Source: Nitrosarchaeum sp. (GTDB lineage Archaea; Thermoproteota; Nitrososphaeria; Nitrososphaerales; Nitrosopumilaceae). From it: a stretch of 37,087 nucleotides of DNA. This document shows, in pieces, positions 1-8,072 of this stretch (position 1 is its first letter; each line of letters opens with the position of its first letter). The notes under the pieces are model-generated. The model was not told the DNA's origin. It did no database searches and worked only from the letters and a program-made list of their open reading frames with translations. The position numbers were made by a program, and so were the translations under genes. The DNA is taken from positions 49,383 through 86,469 of the forward strand of contig JAHFUX010000004.1 of NCBI GenBank assembly GCA_023264875.1. Direction: 5' to 3'.

Positions 1-235
1 GGTAAGCATTCTCTAATGCTGCTTGTATAGTCAATGGTGGTTGTGCCTTTACCTCAGCTGGTTTTGGTGCTGTTGGTTTTGTTTCAGCTGGCTTTACCTC
101 AGCTGGTTTTGTTTCAGCTGGTTTTGGTGCTGTTGGTTTGGCTTCAAGTTGAGTTGCCAATTTATTCAATTTAGCTTCTAATTCTGCAATCTTGTTTTCA
201 AGATCTTGTTTTGTTTGCTTTTTAGCAGCTGACAT
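1..235 (-). CDS. Partial protein with N-terminal coiled coil and Pro/Ala/Lys-Glu repeat linker
   Basis: The gene reads leftward from an ATG at 235 and runs off the window, so only about 78 N-terminal residues are visible. Residues 1-10 are basic. Residues 10-32 have heptad-like Leu/Ile spacing and probably form a short coiled coil. Residues 33-63 are a low-complexity linker of PAEVK/PAETK/PTAPK units, followed by the start of a new segment near residue 66. A TATA-like box about 27 bp upstream supports the start and a leaderless transcript. I do not recognise the family. The composition suggests a flexible tether before a folded domain that lies outside the window. Confidence 0.7.
   Translation of the reverse strand, partial: MSAAKKQTKQDLENKIAELEAKLNKLATQLEAKPTAPKPAETKPAEVKPAETKPTAPKPAEVKAQPPLTIQAALENAY
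51..141. repeat. 60-bp-period direct repeat inside the partial ORF
   Basis: The stretch at 55-80 recurs at 115-140 with one mismatch in 26 bases, and shorter copies of the cagctgg core lie between. It encodes the PTAPKPAE/PAEVK units of the leftmost protein. It is a coding repeat likely to vary in copy number, and it is not a CRISPR. Confidence 0.7.
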
Positions 236-258
236 TTAATTGGAATGAATTTCTGGGG

Positions 259-266
259 TTTATTTA
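259..266 (-). promoter_or_regulatory. TATA-like box for the leftmost gene
   Basis: Read on the minus strand this is TAAATAAA, centred about 27 bp upstream of the ATG at 235. That is the spacing expected for a leaderless archaeal transcript. Confidence 0.5.
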
Positions 267-302
267 CATTTGGGTCAATTACCAATACGAAGTTTGATCA
301 AG

Positions 303-310
303 TTTTATAT
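303..310 (+). promoter_or_regulatory. TATA-like box for the 328 gene
   Basis: TTTTATAT lies 21-27 bp before the GTG at 328 and the in-frame ATG at 334. It supports a leaderless start at one of these two codons. Confidence 0.5.
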
Positions 311-327
311 GCACAAAGAACACAGTT

Positions 328-711
328 GTGTTAATGGACGATTTTGAGAAAGAATATCCGGGATTTGATTGGAAAAATACGCCAGCATACAAACATCCAG
401 GTGGAAAGGATTGCCCATGTCCAAAACACGAATACATTCGAGAACAGATCAATTTTACAAGACAAGTCAATCAGAGGGGAAAAGAACCATCAAAAATAAC
501 TCTAAAGTTTTGTCCTGATCATTACAGAGTATACACACAAGAAGTAATTCCAGCTATGCCATTAAAATATAGAATTTTGACAAAAATTGCATTAAAACTT
601 GGAGCTATTCAGATAGAGCAGCTAAAGTACATGGAGTCAGAATTATGTTTTTATTGTAAGTTTGGTTCTGGAGGTCACGATAGAAAGAATGAGCTTCCAC
701 CAATGGGATAA
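328..711 (+). CDS. Small Cys-rich protein of unknown function
   Basis: A 127-residue protein with a GTG start at 328; an ATG two codons later is an alternative. It is acidic at the N terminus and carries Cys/His groups: CPCPKH near residues 29-34, CPDH near 62-65, CFYC near 107-110, and a nearby His. The spacing suggests one or two metal-binding sites, structural zinc or possibly Fe-S. There is no transmembrane segment or signal peptide. It converges with a second Cys-rich gene only five bases away. I do not recognise the family; it looks like a lineage-specific conserved protein. Confidence 0.65.
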   Translation: MLMDDFEKEYPGFDWKNTPAYKHPGGKDCPCPKHEYIREQINFTRQVNQRGKEPSKITLKFCPDHYRVYTQEVIPAMPLKYRILTKIALKLGAIQIEQLKYMESELCFYCKFGSGGHDRKNELPPMG

Positions 712-716
712 TATTT

Positions 717-947
717 CTATTCAGGGCTAAGTAAAATTTTTGGTTTGTTTGGAGTGTCATGATGACATCTCTTACCACATAAAGGACACTGTTTTCTATC
801 AAGAAAAATACATTGACAGATATGAGAATCAAGATATGATTTTGCGAGTTTATTTGATTCTCCTGTTCCATTACAAAAAGGACATTGAGAACCCAATAAT
901 TCGATAGTGCCGGTTCCTTTGCACACCACGCACTTGTCTTCAACCAT
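717..947 (-). CDS. Small zinc-finger protein with DnaJ-type CxxCxGxG repeats
   Basis: A 76-residue protein starting at ATG 947. It has two CxxCxGxG motifs, at residues 6-13 and 22-29, of the kind found in the DnaJ central zinc domain. A further Cys/His cluster follows (C44, C46, C54, C57, C61, H62, H63). No J domain is present. The motifs support this frame over an overlapping longer frame on the same strand. A TATA-like box lies 28 bp upstream. Its role is unknown; a free-standing DnaJ-like finger may bind unfolded protein or act as a small redox or metal protein. Confidence 0.72.
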   Translation of the reverse strand: MVEDKCVVCKGTGTIELLGSQCPFCNGTGESNKLAKSYLDSHICQCIFLDRKQCPLCGKRCHHDTPNKPKILLSPE

Positions 948-971
948 AGTGGATTTTACTAATGGTGGGAA

Positions 972-979
972 TTAAAATG
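972..979 (-). promoter_or_regulatory. TATA-like box for the zinc-finger gene
   Basis: Minus-strand TTTTAATT centred about 28 bp upstream of the ATG at 947. Confidence 0.45.
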
Positions 980-1031
980 CATGTGTTAAAATTATTTCAA
1001 AAGTATAGCCCTTTACGTAAATCGAGTTAAG

Positions 1032-1039
1032 CTTATACT
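1032..1039 (+). promoter_or_regulatory. TATA-like box for ubiD
   Basis: CTTATACT is centred about 25 bp before the GTG at 1061. It supports that start and a leaderless message. Confidence 0.5.
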
Positions 1040-1060
1040 TGAACCATATTTACGAAGATA

Positions 1061-2503
1061 GTGGCAATTGAAGACATTCATGAATTTGTAACAGAGCTCG
1101 AAAAAAAAGGAGAATTGAAGAGGGTCAAAACCGAAGTAGATTCGAATTTAGAAATTGCAGAAATTCTAAGAAGAGCAATGTATTCAAATGGTCCGGCCAT
1201 ACTTTTTGAAAATGTAAAAAATTACGATATGCCAGTATTGGGTAATGCGTTTGGTTCAATCAAAAGATTAGAAATTGGTCTTGAGATGACAGATTTTACA
1301 GAAATTGGACAGAGAATTGTAGATATGACAAAAATGGATATGCCATCAGGATTTCTAAATAAAATTAAAAAACTTCCAGAGCTTTCAAAAATGGCAGACT
1401 CGTTTCCTAAACTAGAAAACAGCGGCCCAGTAACTGAGGTTACATCAAATTCCGCATCTTTTGATGACTTGCCAATTTTAAAATCATGGCCAAATGATGC
1501 TGGTCGTTTTATCACATTAGGATTAGTAGCAACAAAACATCCAGAAACAGGAGTAAGAAATCTAGGAGTATACAGAATGCAAATTCTAGACAGCACACAT
1601 GCACTAATGCATTGGCAAAAGCACAAACGTGGTGCACATCATGGAGATATTTCAAAAGAACGAGGAGAAAAAATACAAGCTGCAATAATTATAGGATGTG
1701 AACCTGCAACTGTTTTCTCATCAATAGCACCAGTTCCAGAAGGACTTGACAAGTATTTGTTTGCAGGAATTACAAGGAAAAAAGGAATCAAGACTGTCAA
1801 ATGTAAAACTATTGATTTAGAAGTTCCTGCAAATGCAGAAATTGTTTTAGAAGGATATGTTGATCCACACGATATTAGAGATGAGGGACCATTTGGGGAT
1901 CATACAGGATATTACACTCCAGTTGAACCATACCCAACTTTCACATTAACAGGAATCATGAGAAGGAAAAATCCAATTTATGTAACAACCGTAGTAGGCA
2001 AACCAGTTCTAGAGGACGCATATATTGGCAAAGTCATTGAGCAGTCATTTTTGCCGTTGATACAAATGTTTCATCCAGAAGTAGTAGACTTTAGCATGCC
2101 AGCTGCTGGTTGGTTTCAGGGTTTGGCAATAATATCAATTAAGAAAAGATACCCAGGTCAGGCAAAAAAAGTAATGGTAGGGCTATGGGGAATGGGACAA
2201 CTTGCTCTAACAAAGATGTTTGTAGTAGTAGATGAAGACATTAACGTTCATGATATCAACGATGTGATATGGGCAATAACAACAAGAGCAGATGCTGCAC
2301 GGGATACCATCATAATTAACAACACACCAACAGATACACTTGATCCTGCATCGCCACTTGTAAACTTGGGGTCAAAATTAGGAATTGATGCCACTCAAAA
2401 AACAAGAGAAGAAGGATACCAAAGAGAAATTCAACAGCAAGTCAAAGTGGATACAGATACAAAGAATTTAGTAGATTCAAAGTGGTCCAGTTATGGACTA
2501 TAG
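1061..2503 (+). CDS. ubiD: UbiD-family prenylated-FMN decarboxylase
   Basis: A 480-residue protein, the usual length for UbiD decarboxylases, which use prenylated FMN to remove aromatic or alpha,beta-unsaturated carboxylates. Family features are visible: the RNLGVYRMQ segment in the first half and the EGPFGDHTGYY motif near residue 275, which contributes the catalytic acid region. The start is GTG with a TATA box 25 bp upstream. It converges with an MqnC-like gene and overlaps it by six bases. The pairing suggests a menaquinone-related role (MqnL/UbiD step), but UbiD members have many substrates and the sequence does not fix which one. Confidence 0.9.
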   Translation: MAIEDIHEFVTELEKKGELKRVKTEVDSNLEIAEILRRAMYSNGPAILFENVKNYDMPVLGNAFGSIKRLEIGLEMTDFTEIGQRIVDMTKMDMPSGFLNKIKKLPELSKMADSFPKLENSGPVTEVTSNSASFDDLPILKSWPNDAGRFITLGLVATKHPETGVRNLGVYRMQILDSTHALMHWQKHKRGAHHGDISKERGEKIQAAIIIGCEPATVFSSIAPVPEGLDKYLFAGITRKKGIKTVKCKTIDLEVPANAEIVLEGYVDPHDIRDEGPFGDHTGYYTPVEPYPTFTLTGIMRRKNPIYVTTVVGKPVLEDAYIGKVIEQSFLPLIQMFHPEVVDFSMPAAGWFQGLAIISIKKRYPGQAKKVMVGLWGMGQLALTKMFVVVDEDINVHDINDVIWAITTRADAARDTIIINNTPTDTLDPASPLVNLGSKLGIDATQKTREEGYQREIQQQVKVDTDTKNLVDSKWSSYGL

Positions 2504-3616
2504 CAAAGATACAGGATTGTAAAAATTATCTCGCTCTTCTGCCTGATATCCAATTTGATGAATTGCATCTATAATTAATTTTCCAGTGAGCTCAGTAGAG
2601 CGAGCGCCTGTACAGGATACAACTTCTTCACCAATCAATGTCCCCCCAAAATCATCAGCCCCATATTGAAGAGCAAGTTGTGCCATTCCAACTCCGTTGG
2701 TAAGCCATGAAGATTGAATGTGTGGAATTAGTCCATCAAAAACCAGTCTAGATATTGCTATCATTTTTAAAAGTTGAATTCCTCCAGTACCGTATTGCAC
2801 CAAGTTTTCTTTTTGCATCAAAGTATTATTTGGCTCAAAATTCCAAGGGATAAATGCCATGAATCCTTTAGTCTTTTCTTGTAATTTTACAATTTTAAAA
2901 AAGTGATCCACAATATCATTATTGTTTTCTACATGTCCATACATCATAGTTGCAGATGCTGGAAGTCCAAGTGTGTGAGCTTCTCCCATAATTCTAATCC
3001 AATCTGCACTGGATATTTTTTTGGGGCTGATTACATCTTTTACAGAATCAACTAAAATTTCAGCCCCTGCACCAGGAACAGATTGAAGCCCAGCATCTTT
3101 TAATCTTGACAAGACTTCTTTTGTAGATGTTTTTTCAATTCTAGCAATCATGTCAATTTCAGATGTAGAAAGTCCATGGACACCAATGTTTGGAAATTTT
3201 TGCCTAATCATTTTAAAGGCGTTTTCATAATATTCAATTTTCAGATTTGGGTTATGTCCGCCTTGAATCAGAACTTGTCTTATCTTAAACATCTCCCATG
3301 CAGTTTTTACTCTTGATTCAATCTGATCAAGAGTTAATGTGTATGAATCTTCAGCGCCAGGGGATCTGTAAAATGCACAGAATTTACAATCGGTAATACA
3401 GACATTGGTGTAATTTAGAATAATATTATTTACAAAAGAAGCTTTTTTCCCAAATTGCTTTCTTGTAAGAGAACCAGAAACAAGGCCCATAAGATGAACA
3501 TCGTCAGAGTCTAATAATCGAAGGCAATCTGCAGGACTAGGTCTATTCCCACGTAACGAGTTCTCAAGAACATCTCCAATAGTACTTTGATTAATTTGTT
3601 CAGTGGTTTGGCTCAA
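2498..3616 (-). CDS. mqnC: Radical SAM enzyme, MqnC-like (dehypoxanthine futalosine cyclase)
   Basis: A 372-residue member of the CofG/CofH/MqnC radical SAM group. The CX3CX2C cluster motif is at residues 73-80 (C73, C77, C80). A PGAGAEIL segment in mid-protein and a DFGGTLIGEEVVS segment near the C terminus resemble MqnC more than CofH. MqnC cyclises dehypoxanthine futalosine in the alternative menaquinone route. The start is TTG at 3616, supported by a minus-strand TATA-like box about 24 bp upstream. The neighbouring convergent ubiD fits the same pathway. The alternative is CofH (F420 synthesis), which I consider less likely. Confidence 0.82.
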   Translation of the reverse strand: MSQTTEQINQSTIGDVLENSLRGNRPSPADCLRLLDSDDVHLMGLVSGSLTRKQFGKKASFVNNIILNYTNVCITDCKFCAFYRSPGAEDSYTLTLDQIESRVKTAWEMFKIRQVLIQGGHNPNLKIEYYENAFKMIRQKFPNIGVHGLSTSEIDMIARIEKTSTKEVLSRLKDAGLQSVPGAGAEILVDSVKDVISPKKISSADWIRIMGEAHTLGLPASATMMYGHVENNNDIVDHFFKIVKLQEKTKGFMAFIPWNFEPNNTLMQKENLVQYGTGGIQLLKMIAISRLVFDGLIPHIQSSWLTNGVGMAQLALQYGADDFGGTLIGEEVVSCTGARSTELTGKLIIDAIHQIGYQAEERDNFYNPVSLL

Positions 3617-3635
3617 TTAACTTGTTCAACAACAT

Positions 3636-3643
3636 CTATAATT
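3636..3643 (-). promoter_or_regulatory. TATA-like box for mqnC
   Basis: Minus-strand AATTATAG is centred about 24 bp before the TTG at 3616. It is the main support for that non-ATG start. Confidence 0.4.
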
Positions 3644-3774
3644 TCTATTTATTCCTTGATAGAGAAAACTAGCAGAAAAAATTCAACATAAAGACTAGTT
3701 CATGCACAAATCAGATATCTCAAGTTCAGAGATTCACGTTATTTTTAAGTAGGGTACTAAAAACAGATCCAGCC

Positions 3775-4557
3775 ATGGTATCTGGTCATCAGATTAGACT
3801 CAATCGAATTCTCAGAAAAGGAAAAATGTTATGCATTCCAATGGATCATGGCATTTCTAATGGACCTATTGAAGGTCTTGCAGATCCTGCTTCTATAATT
3901 TACAAATGTGAGTCACATGGGCTTACAAGTGTAATAATTAACAAAGGAATTCTCAAAACATTACCAAAGCCAACCAAGATTGGAATTTTAGTTCATTTTT
4001 CAAGTAGTACCTCGTTATCGATGTCTCCTAATCGCAAGATGCTAACAGGTACAGTAAAAGAAGCAGTTAGAATGGGAGCAGATGGGGTTTCACTCCATAT
4101 CAACATAGGAGGAAAAGAAGAACCAGAAATGCTAGAACAACTTGGAATGATAGCAAACGAATGTCATGAATGGGATATGCCACTTTTGGCAATGATGTAT
4201 CCACGAGGGGAAAATGTCAAGAATCCACATGAACCTGAAATTGTAGGACATGTTGCAAGAATAGGTGCAGAGTGTGGGGCAGACATTGTAAAAACAGTAT
4301 ACACAGGAGATATTGATTCATTTGCAAAAATTGTAAAAAGTACTCCAGTACCAATAGTTATTGCAGGCGGACCAAAAGCAAAAACAGATTTAGATATTCT
4401 TCAAATGACGGAAGATGCAATGACTGCAGGAGCAAAAGGAGTGACATATGGAAGAAACATTTTTGCACATAAAAGACCAGAAAAAATGGTAGAAGCACTA
4501 GCATCTATAATTTTCAAAAAAGAATCTGCAAAGGAAGCATTGAAAAAAATTGAGTAA
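3775..4557 (+). CDS. aroA': 2-amino-3,7-dideoxy-D-threo-hept-6-ulosonate synthase (archaeal first shikimate step)
   Basis: A 260-residue class I aldolase of the DeoC/FbaB family. It fits the MJ0400-type enzyme that builds the seven-carbon precursor of 3-dehydroquinate in archaea lacking DAHP synthase. The PMDHG segment at residues 22-26 and GADIVKTVYTGD near 168-179, with the likely Schiff-base Lys173, are visible. It overlaps the next gene, 3-dehydroquinate synthase II, by eight bases, which strongly supports the pathway call over a glycolytic fructose-bisphosphate aldolase. It heads a pathway-ordered shikimate cluster. A TATA-like stretch lies at about 3739-3749. Confidence 0.9.
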   Translation: MVSGHQIRLNRILRKGKMLCIPMDHGISNGPIEGLADPASIIYKCESHGLTSVIINKGILKTLPKPTKIGILVHFSSSTSLSMSPNRKMLTGTVKEAVRMGADGVSLHINIGGKEEPEMLEQLGMIANECHEWDMPLLAMMYPRGENVKNPHEPEIVGHVARIGAECGADIVKTVYTGDIDSFAKIVKSTPVPIVIAGGPKAKTDLDILQMTEDAMTAGAKGVTYGRNIFAHKRPEKMVEALASIIFKKESAKEALKKIE

Positions 4558-5608
4558 GACTAGAGAATTAATAATTTTACCCAAAGTGTCTCAAGCACAG
4601 TTAACAAAATTTCTTTCTCAATTACAAGAAGAAGGAATCAAAATGATATATCTTGATCCAAAGAAACTAGGATTTAAAACAAAATTAGAAACAGTATATC
4701 CTTCATCTGCTGCAAAATACATAGTAATTGAAAAAGAAGGATCTGCAAGACCCAAGGGTAAAAAAATAGGCAGAAAATTTGTAGTATTATCCAATACAGA
4801 TATCGAGGAAATTCTAACTCTAGCAAAAAAAGGATTAGATTTTGTAATAGTTGAAGTAAAAGACTGGAAGATCATCCCACTTGAGAACATAATTGCAAAA
4901 CTTCACAAGATTAATACCAAAATTTTTGCCATAGCAAAGACACCTGAAGAAGTCAGAAAGATGTTCTCAATTCTAGAAGTAGGAGTCGACGGAGTAATTT
5001 TCAATGCAACTTCAATTAATGAAGTCAGAGAAGCCATGACATATTTGGGAACTAGAAGTTTCGATTTGAAACCAGCAAAAATTATCGAGATTAAAGAAGT
5101 AGGAGACGGGGAGAGAGTCTGTGTTGATACAGCATCCATGCTCCATAAAGGAGAAGGAATGTTAATTGGAAGTAGATCGAATTTTTTGTTTCTAGTGCAT
5201 AATGAATCAGTAGGGTCTTCATTTACATCACCAAGACCATTTAGAGTCAATGCAGGAGCAGTGCATTGCTATACACTTTCTCCAGATGGCACAACTAATT
5301 ATCTTTCAGAAGTGGAGACAGGATCAGAAGTATTGATAATAAATTCAAAAGGCAATGCAAGAAGAGCCACAGTAGGAAGATCAAAGATAGAACGACGTCC
5401 AATGTTGATGATCAAAGCATCAGTGGGTGAGGAAATAGGAGGGATAATTGCACAAGATGCAGAGACAATTCGTTTTGTAAAACCAAACGGGCAACTAGTA
5501 TCAGTCACACACCTAAAGAAAGGAGACACAGTAATGGTACATGCAAAATCTGCTACAGGAAGACATTTCGGAATGGAAGTATCAGATGAGTATATTTTAG
5601 AAAAGTAA
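4550..5608 (+). CDS. aroB': 3-dehydroquinate synthase II (archaeal type)
   Basis: A 352-residue protein of the archaeal 3-dehydroquinate synthase family (MJ1249 type). It oxidatively deaminates and cyclises the aldolase product to 3-dehydroquinate with NAD+, and is unrelated to bacterial AroB. Family segments include VCVDTASMLHKGEGMLIGS in the middle and FRVNAGAVHCY after it. It starts with TTG inside the end of the previous gene, so the two are probably translationally coupled. The dehydratase gene follows after one base. Confidence 0.92.
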   Translation: MSKTRELIILPKVSQAQLTKFLSQLQEEGIKMIYLDPKKLGFKTKLETVYPSSAAKYIVIEKEGSARPKGKKIGRKFVVLSNTDIEEILTLAKKGLDFVIVEVKDWKIIPLENIIAKLHKINTKIFAIAKTPEEVRKMFSILEVGVDGVIFNATSINEVREAMTYLGTRSFDLKPAKIIEIKEVGDGERVCVDTASMLHKGEGMLIGSRSNFLFLVHNESVGSSFTSPRPFRVNAGAVHCYTLSPDGTTNYLSEVETGSEVLIINSKGNARRATVGRSKIERRPMLMIKASVGEEIGGIIAQDAETIRFVKPNGQLVSVTHLKKGDTVMVHAKSATGRHFGMEVSDEYILEK

Positions 5609-5609
5609 A

Positions 5610-6284
5610 ATGAAATACAAAACGTGTGTATCAATTGCAGAAAATTCATCACAAAAAATTAAAGAGAATATGAAAGAGGCGCTAAAAAAATCAGACTATG
5701 TAGAGGTAAGATTCGATTTTTTAAAAACAGACAAAATACCAAAAACGTTAGAAATTATCAAAAAGGATCTAAAAAAAGTAGTATGCACATTAAGACCAAA
5801 ATCAGAAGGTGGAAAATTTGAAGGAGATGAAAAAGAAAGAATAGCAATTTTAAAGTTAATTGCAGAGTATAATCCATTTTTATTAGATATTGAATTTAAC
5901 ACAATTAAAAAAAATAAAGAATTAGCAAAGTATCTAAAATCAACAAAAACAAAACTACTCGTTTCATGGCACGATTTTAAAAAAACTCCAAAATTTTCTG
6001 AATTAAAAAACATGATGAACCAGATGACCAAATTTTCTCATAATGTGAAAATAGTCACTACAGCCAAATCAGCAGATGATTCAACCAGAATACTTCAATT
6101 ATACAGTAAAAATGAAAAAAGTAATTTAATTGCATTTGCAATGGGCGATAGTGGCAGAGTATCAAGAATTTTGTGCCTATATTTGGGCAGCCCATACACG
6201 TACGTATCATTAGGAAAACCAGTAGCTCCAGGGCAATTCAGCGTAGATGAAGTAAGAAAAATCATCGGCATGAAGATAGGTTAA
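5610..6284 (+). CDS. aroD: Type I 3-dehydroquinate dehydratase
   Basis: A 224-residue class I dehydroquinase, third step of the shikimate pathway. Catalytic residues are visible: His121 in SWHDF and the Schiff-base Lys147 in VKIVTTAK. The N-terminal EVRFDFL substrate-binding segment is at residues 32-38, and the C-terminal GKPVAPGQ loop is present. The length is typical of archaeal forms. It begins one base after aroB' and ends the first sub-cluster; a 112-bp gap follows before aroE. Confidence 0.95.
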   Translation: MKYKTCVSIAENSSQKIKENMKEALKKSDYVEVRFDFLKTDKIPKTLEIIKKDLKKVVCTLRPKSEGGKFEGDEKERIAILKLIAEYNPFLLDIEFNTIKKNKELAKYLKSTKTKLLVSWHDFKKTPKFSELKNMMNQMTKFSHNVKIVTTAKSADDSTRILQLYSKNEKSNLIAFAMGDSGRVSRILCLYLGSPYTYVSLGKPVAPGQFSVDEVRKIIGMKIG

Positions 6285-6396
6285 ATATGAAATTATAAAA
6301 TGTGGATTTTAACACAGAATTTTTATAAAATATATTTTGACACACATATGCAATTAGTTGAGAGTTTAAATCAATCATAATAATTTAGAAAATAAG

Positions 6397-7218
6397 ATGT
6401 CAAAAACATTTGCGGTAATTGGAGATCCAATTGATCATTCATTATCTCCCAACATTCACAGTGCAGCTTTCAGAGAATTAAATTTAGATTGTTCATATAT
6501 TGCATATAGAATACAAAAAGGAGAATTAGAAGAAGGAGTAGAATCACTTAAAAAAATCAAAATAGATGGATTTAATGTTACAATTCCACATAAAGTTGAA
6601 ATGATGAAATACTTGGATAAATTAGATGAATCCTGCAGCATCATAGGAGCTGTTAATACTGTTACAAACGATAATGGAATTTTGAAAGGATACAATACAG
6701 ATATGGATGGATTTTTAGAACCATTTAAAAAAAGAAATTTGAGTATGAAAGATTTGAAAGTTTTATTATTAGGAGCTGGTGGTGCTGCAAGAGCTATTGT
6801 GGCAGGATTTGCAAAAGAACATACACAAAGCATCACTATTGCAAATAGGACTTTGGAAAATGCAAACAACATAGCAAAATTTTCAAATAAAATTGGGTTA
6901 AACGCAAATGCAGTAAAGTTAGAACAAATTGCTGATGCTGCAAAAAATTATGACATAATTGTAAATGCAACATCAATTGGATTAAAAAATGAACCTAGCC
7001 CAATTTCATTGGATGGTATTAACTCAAAAACAATTGTATATGATATTGTATACATGCCAATAAACACAGATTTTCTAAAAAAAGCAAAAGAAAAAGGAGC
7101 AATTGTAATTTATGGTTATGAAATGTTACTTGGTCAAGCAACCAGAGCATTTGAAATATGGCACGGGATGGAAGCACCTTATAATGCCATGAAAAAAGCA
7201 CTGCTAGGAGGAGTGTAA
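6397..7218 (+). CDS. aroE: Shikimate 5-dehydrogenase
   Basis: A 273-residue protein that reduces 3-dehydroshikimate to shikimate with NADPH. The shikimate-binding SLSPNIH segment is at residues 15-21, the catalytic Lys66 lies in TIPHK, and Asp102 follows. The dinucleotide-binding GAGGAA is at 126-131, with NRT at 150-152 favouring NADP. It has its own upstream gap with a weak TATA-like GTTTAAA at about 6364-6370. Its stop overlaps the aroK start (TAATG). Confidence 0.96.
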   Translation: MSKTFAVIGDPIDHSLSPNIHSAAFRELNLDCSYIAYRIQKGELEEGVESLKKIKIDGFNVTIPHKVEMMKYLDKLDESCSIIGAVNTVTNDNGILKGYNTDMDGFLEPFKKRNLSMKDLKVLLLGAGGAARAIVAGFAKEHTQSITIANRTLENANNIAKFSNKIGLNANAVKLEQIADAAKNYDIIVNATSIGLKNEPSPISLDGINSKTIVYDIVYMPINTDFLKKAKEKGAIVIYGYEMLLGQATRAFEIWHGMEAPYNAMKKALLGGV

Positions 7219-8072
7219 TGGCAAAAGTAAAGGCTACAGTACACGGAGCAATATCACTGGTAAATGCAATTGCAACCCAAAAAGGTGCAACCCTAGGCAT
7301 TGAATTAAAGGTGGATGCAATAATTGAAACAAGTTCAGGAAAAGGAATTAGCATTCAATCAGAAAACAAGAATCTAAGCTCAAGGTTAATCAACAAGACA
7401 ATAGAAAAAATCCTTTCAAAAAAAGAACTAGAAGAAAACAAAATTGAAGTTACCCTGAATTCAGAAATACCAACAGGATACGGACTGAAAAGCTCTAGTG
7501 CAATTTCATCAGCTGTTGCTCTTGCATGCTCTAAAATTTTTAGACCAAAATTAACAGACAAACAAATTTTACTTGCAGGAGTTGAGGCATCAATAGAATC
7601 CAAGGTCAGCATAACTGGTGCATATGATGATGCATGTTCATGCTATTATGGGGGATTCAATGTAACAGATAATTTTAAAAAAAATCGCATTAATTCAGAG
7701 AAAGCACCTATAAATTTAATTGCAGTTATATTTATTCCAAAAAATAGAAAACGTGGAAATTTAAAAAATTTAAAAATTCTATCCACAGTATTTGAAAACG
7801 CATGGGAGTTAGCTAAAAAAGGAGAATATTGGAATGCAATGAATATGAATGGACTGGCAACAGCTGCAACATTGAATTCTGATCCAAAAATAATCATAAA
7901 TTTACTGGAAAAAGGTGCATATGGAGCATCTGTTTCAGGAAATGGACCGTCAATTGCAGCAGTAACAAAAAAAGAAAATGAATCAAATATCAAAAAAGTG
8001 TTTTCTACACTAGAAGGAAATGTAATAGTATCCAAAGTCAATAATAAAAAGGCAGAAGTTTATGAATTGTAA
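7218..8072 (+). CDS. aroK: Shikimate kinase, archaeal GHMP type
   Basis: A 284-residue kinase of the GHMP superfamily, the archaeal replacement for bacterial P-loop AroK. The ATP-binding PTGYGLKSSSA motif is at residues 85-95, and a C-terminal GNGPSIAAV glycine motif closes the fold. It phosphorylates shikimate to shikimate 3-phosphate. It shares one base with aroE and overlaps aroA by eleven, so the three genes form a tightly coupled unit. Other GHMP kinases (homoserine, mevalonate) look similar, but context and length support shikimate kinase. Confidence 0.95.
   Translation: MAKVKATVHGAISLVNAIATQKGATLGIELKVDAIIETSSGKGISIQSENKNLSSRLINKTIEKILSKKELEENKIEVTLNSEIPTGYGLKSSSAISSAVALACSKIFRPKLTDKQILLAGVEASIESKVSITGAYDDACSCYYGGFNVTDNFKKNRINSEKAPINLIAVIFIPKNRKRGNLKNLKILSTVFENAWELAKKGEYWNAMNMNGLATAATLNSDPKIIINLLEKGAYGASVSGNGPSIAAVTKKENESNIKKVFSTLEGNVIVSKVNNKKAEVYEL

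Noticed and set aside
51-141. CRISPR-like repeat
   Set aside because: The repeats are coding, in frame, contiguous and without unique spacers.
605-943. 112-residue minus-strand frame overlapping the zinc-finger gene
   Set aside because: It conflicts with the frame carrying two CxxCxGxG motifs and a well-placed promoter, and it also runs into the convergent upstream gene.
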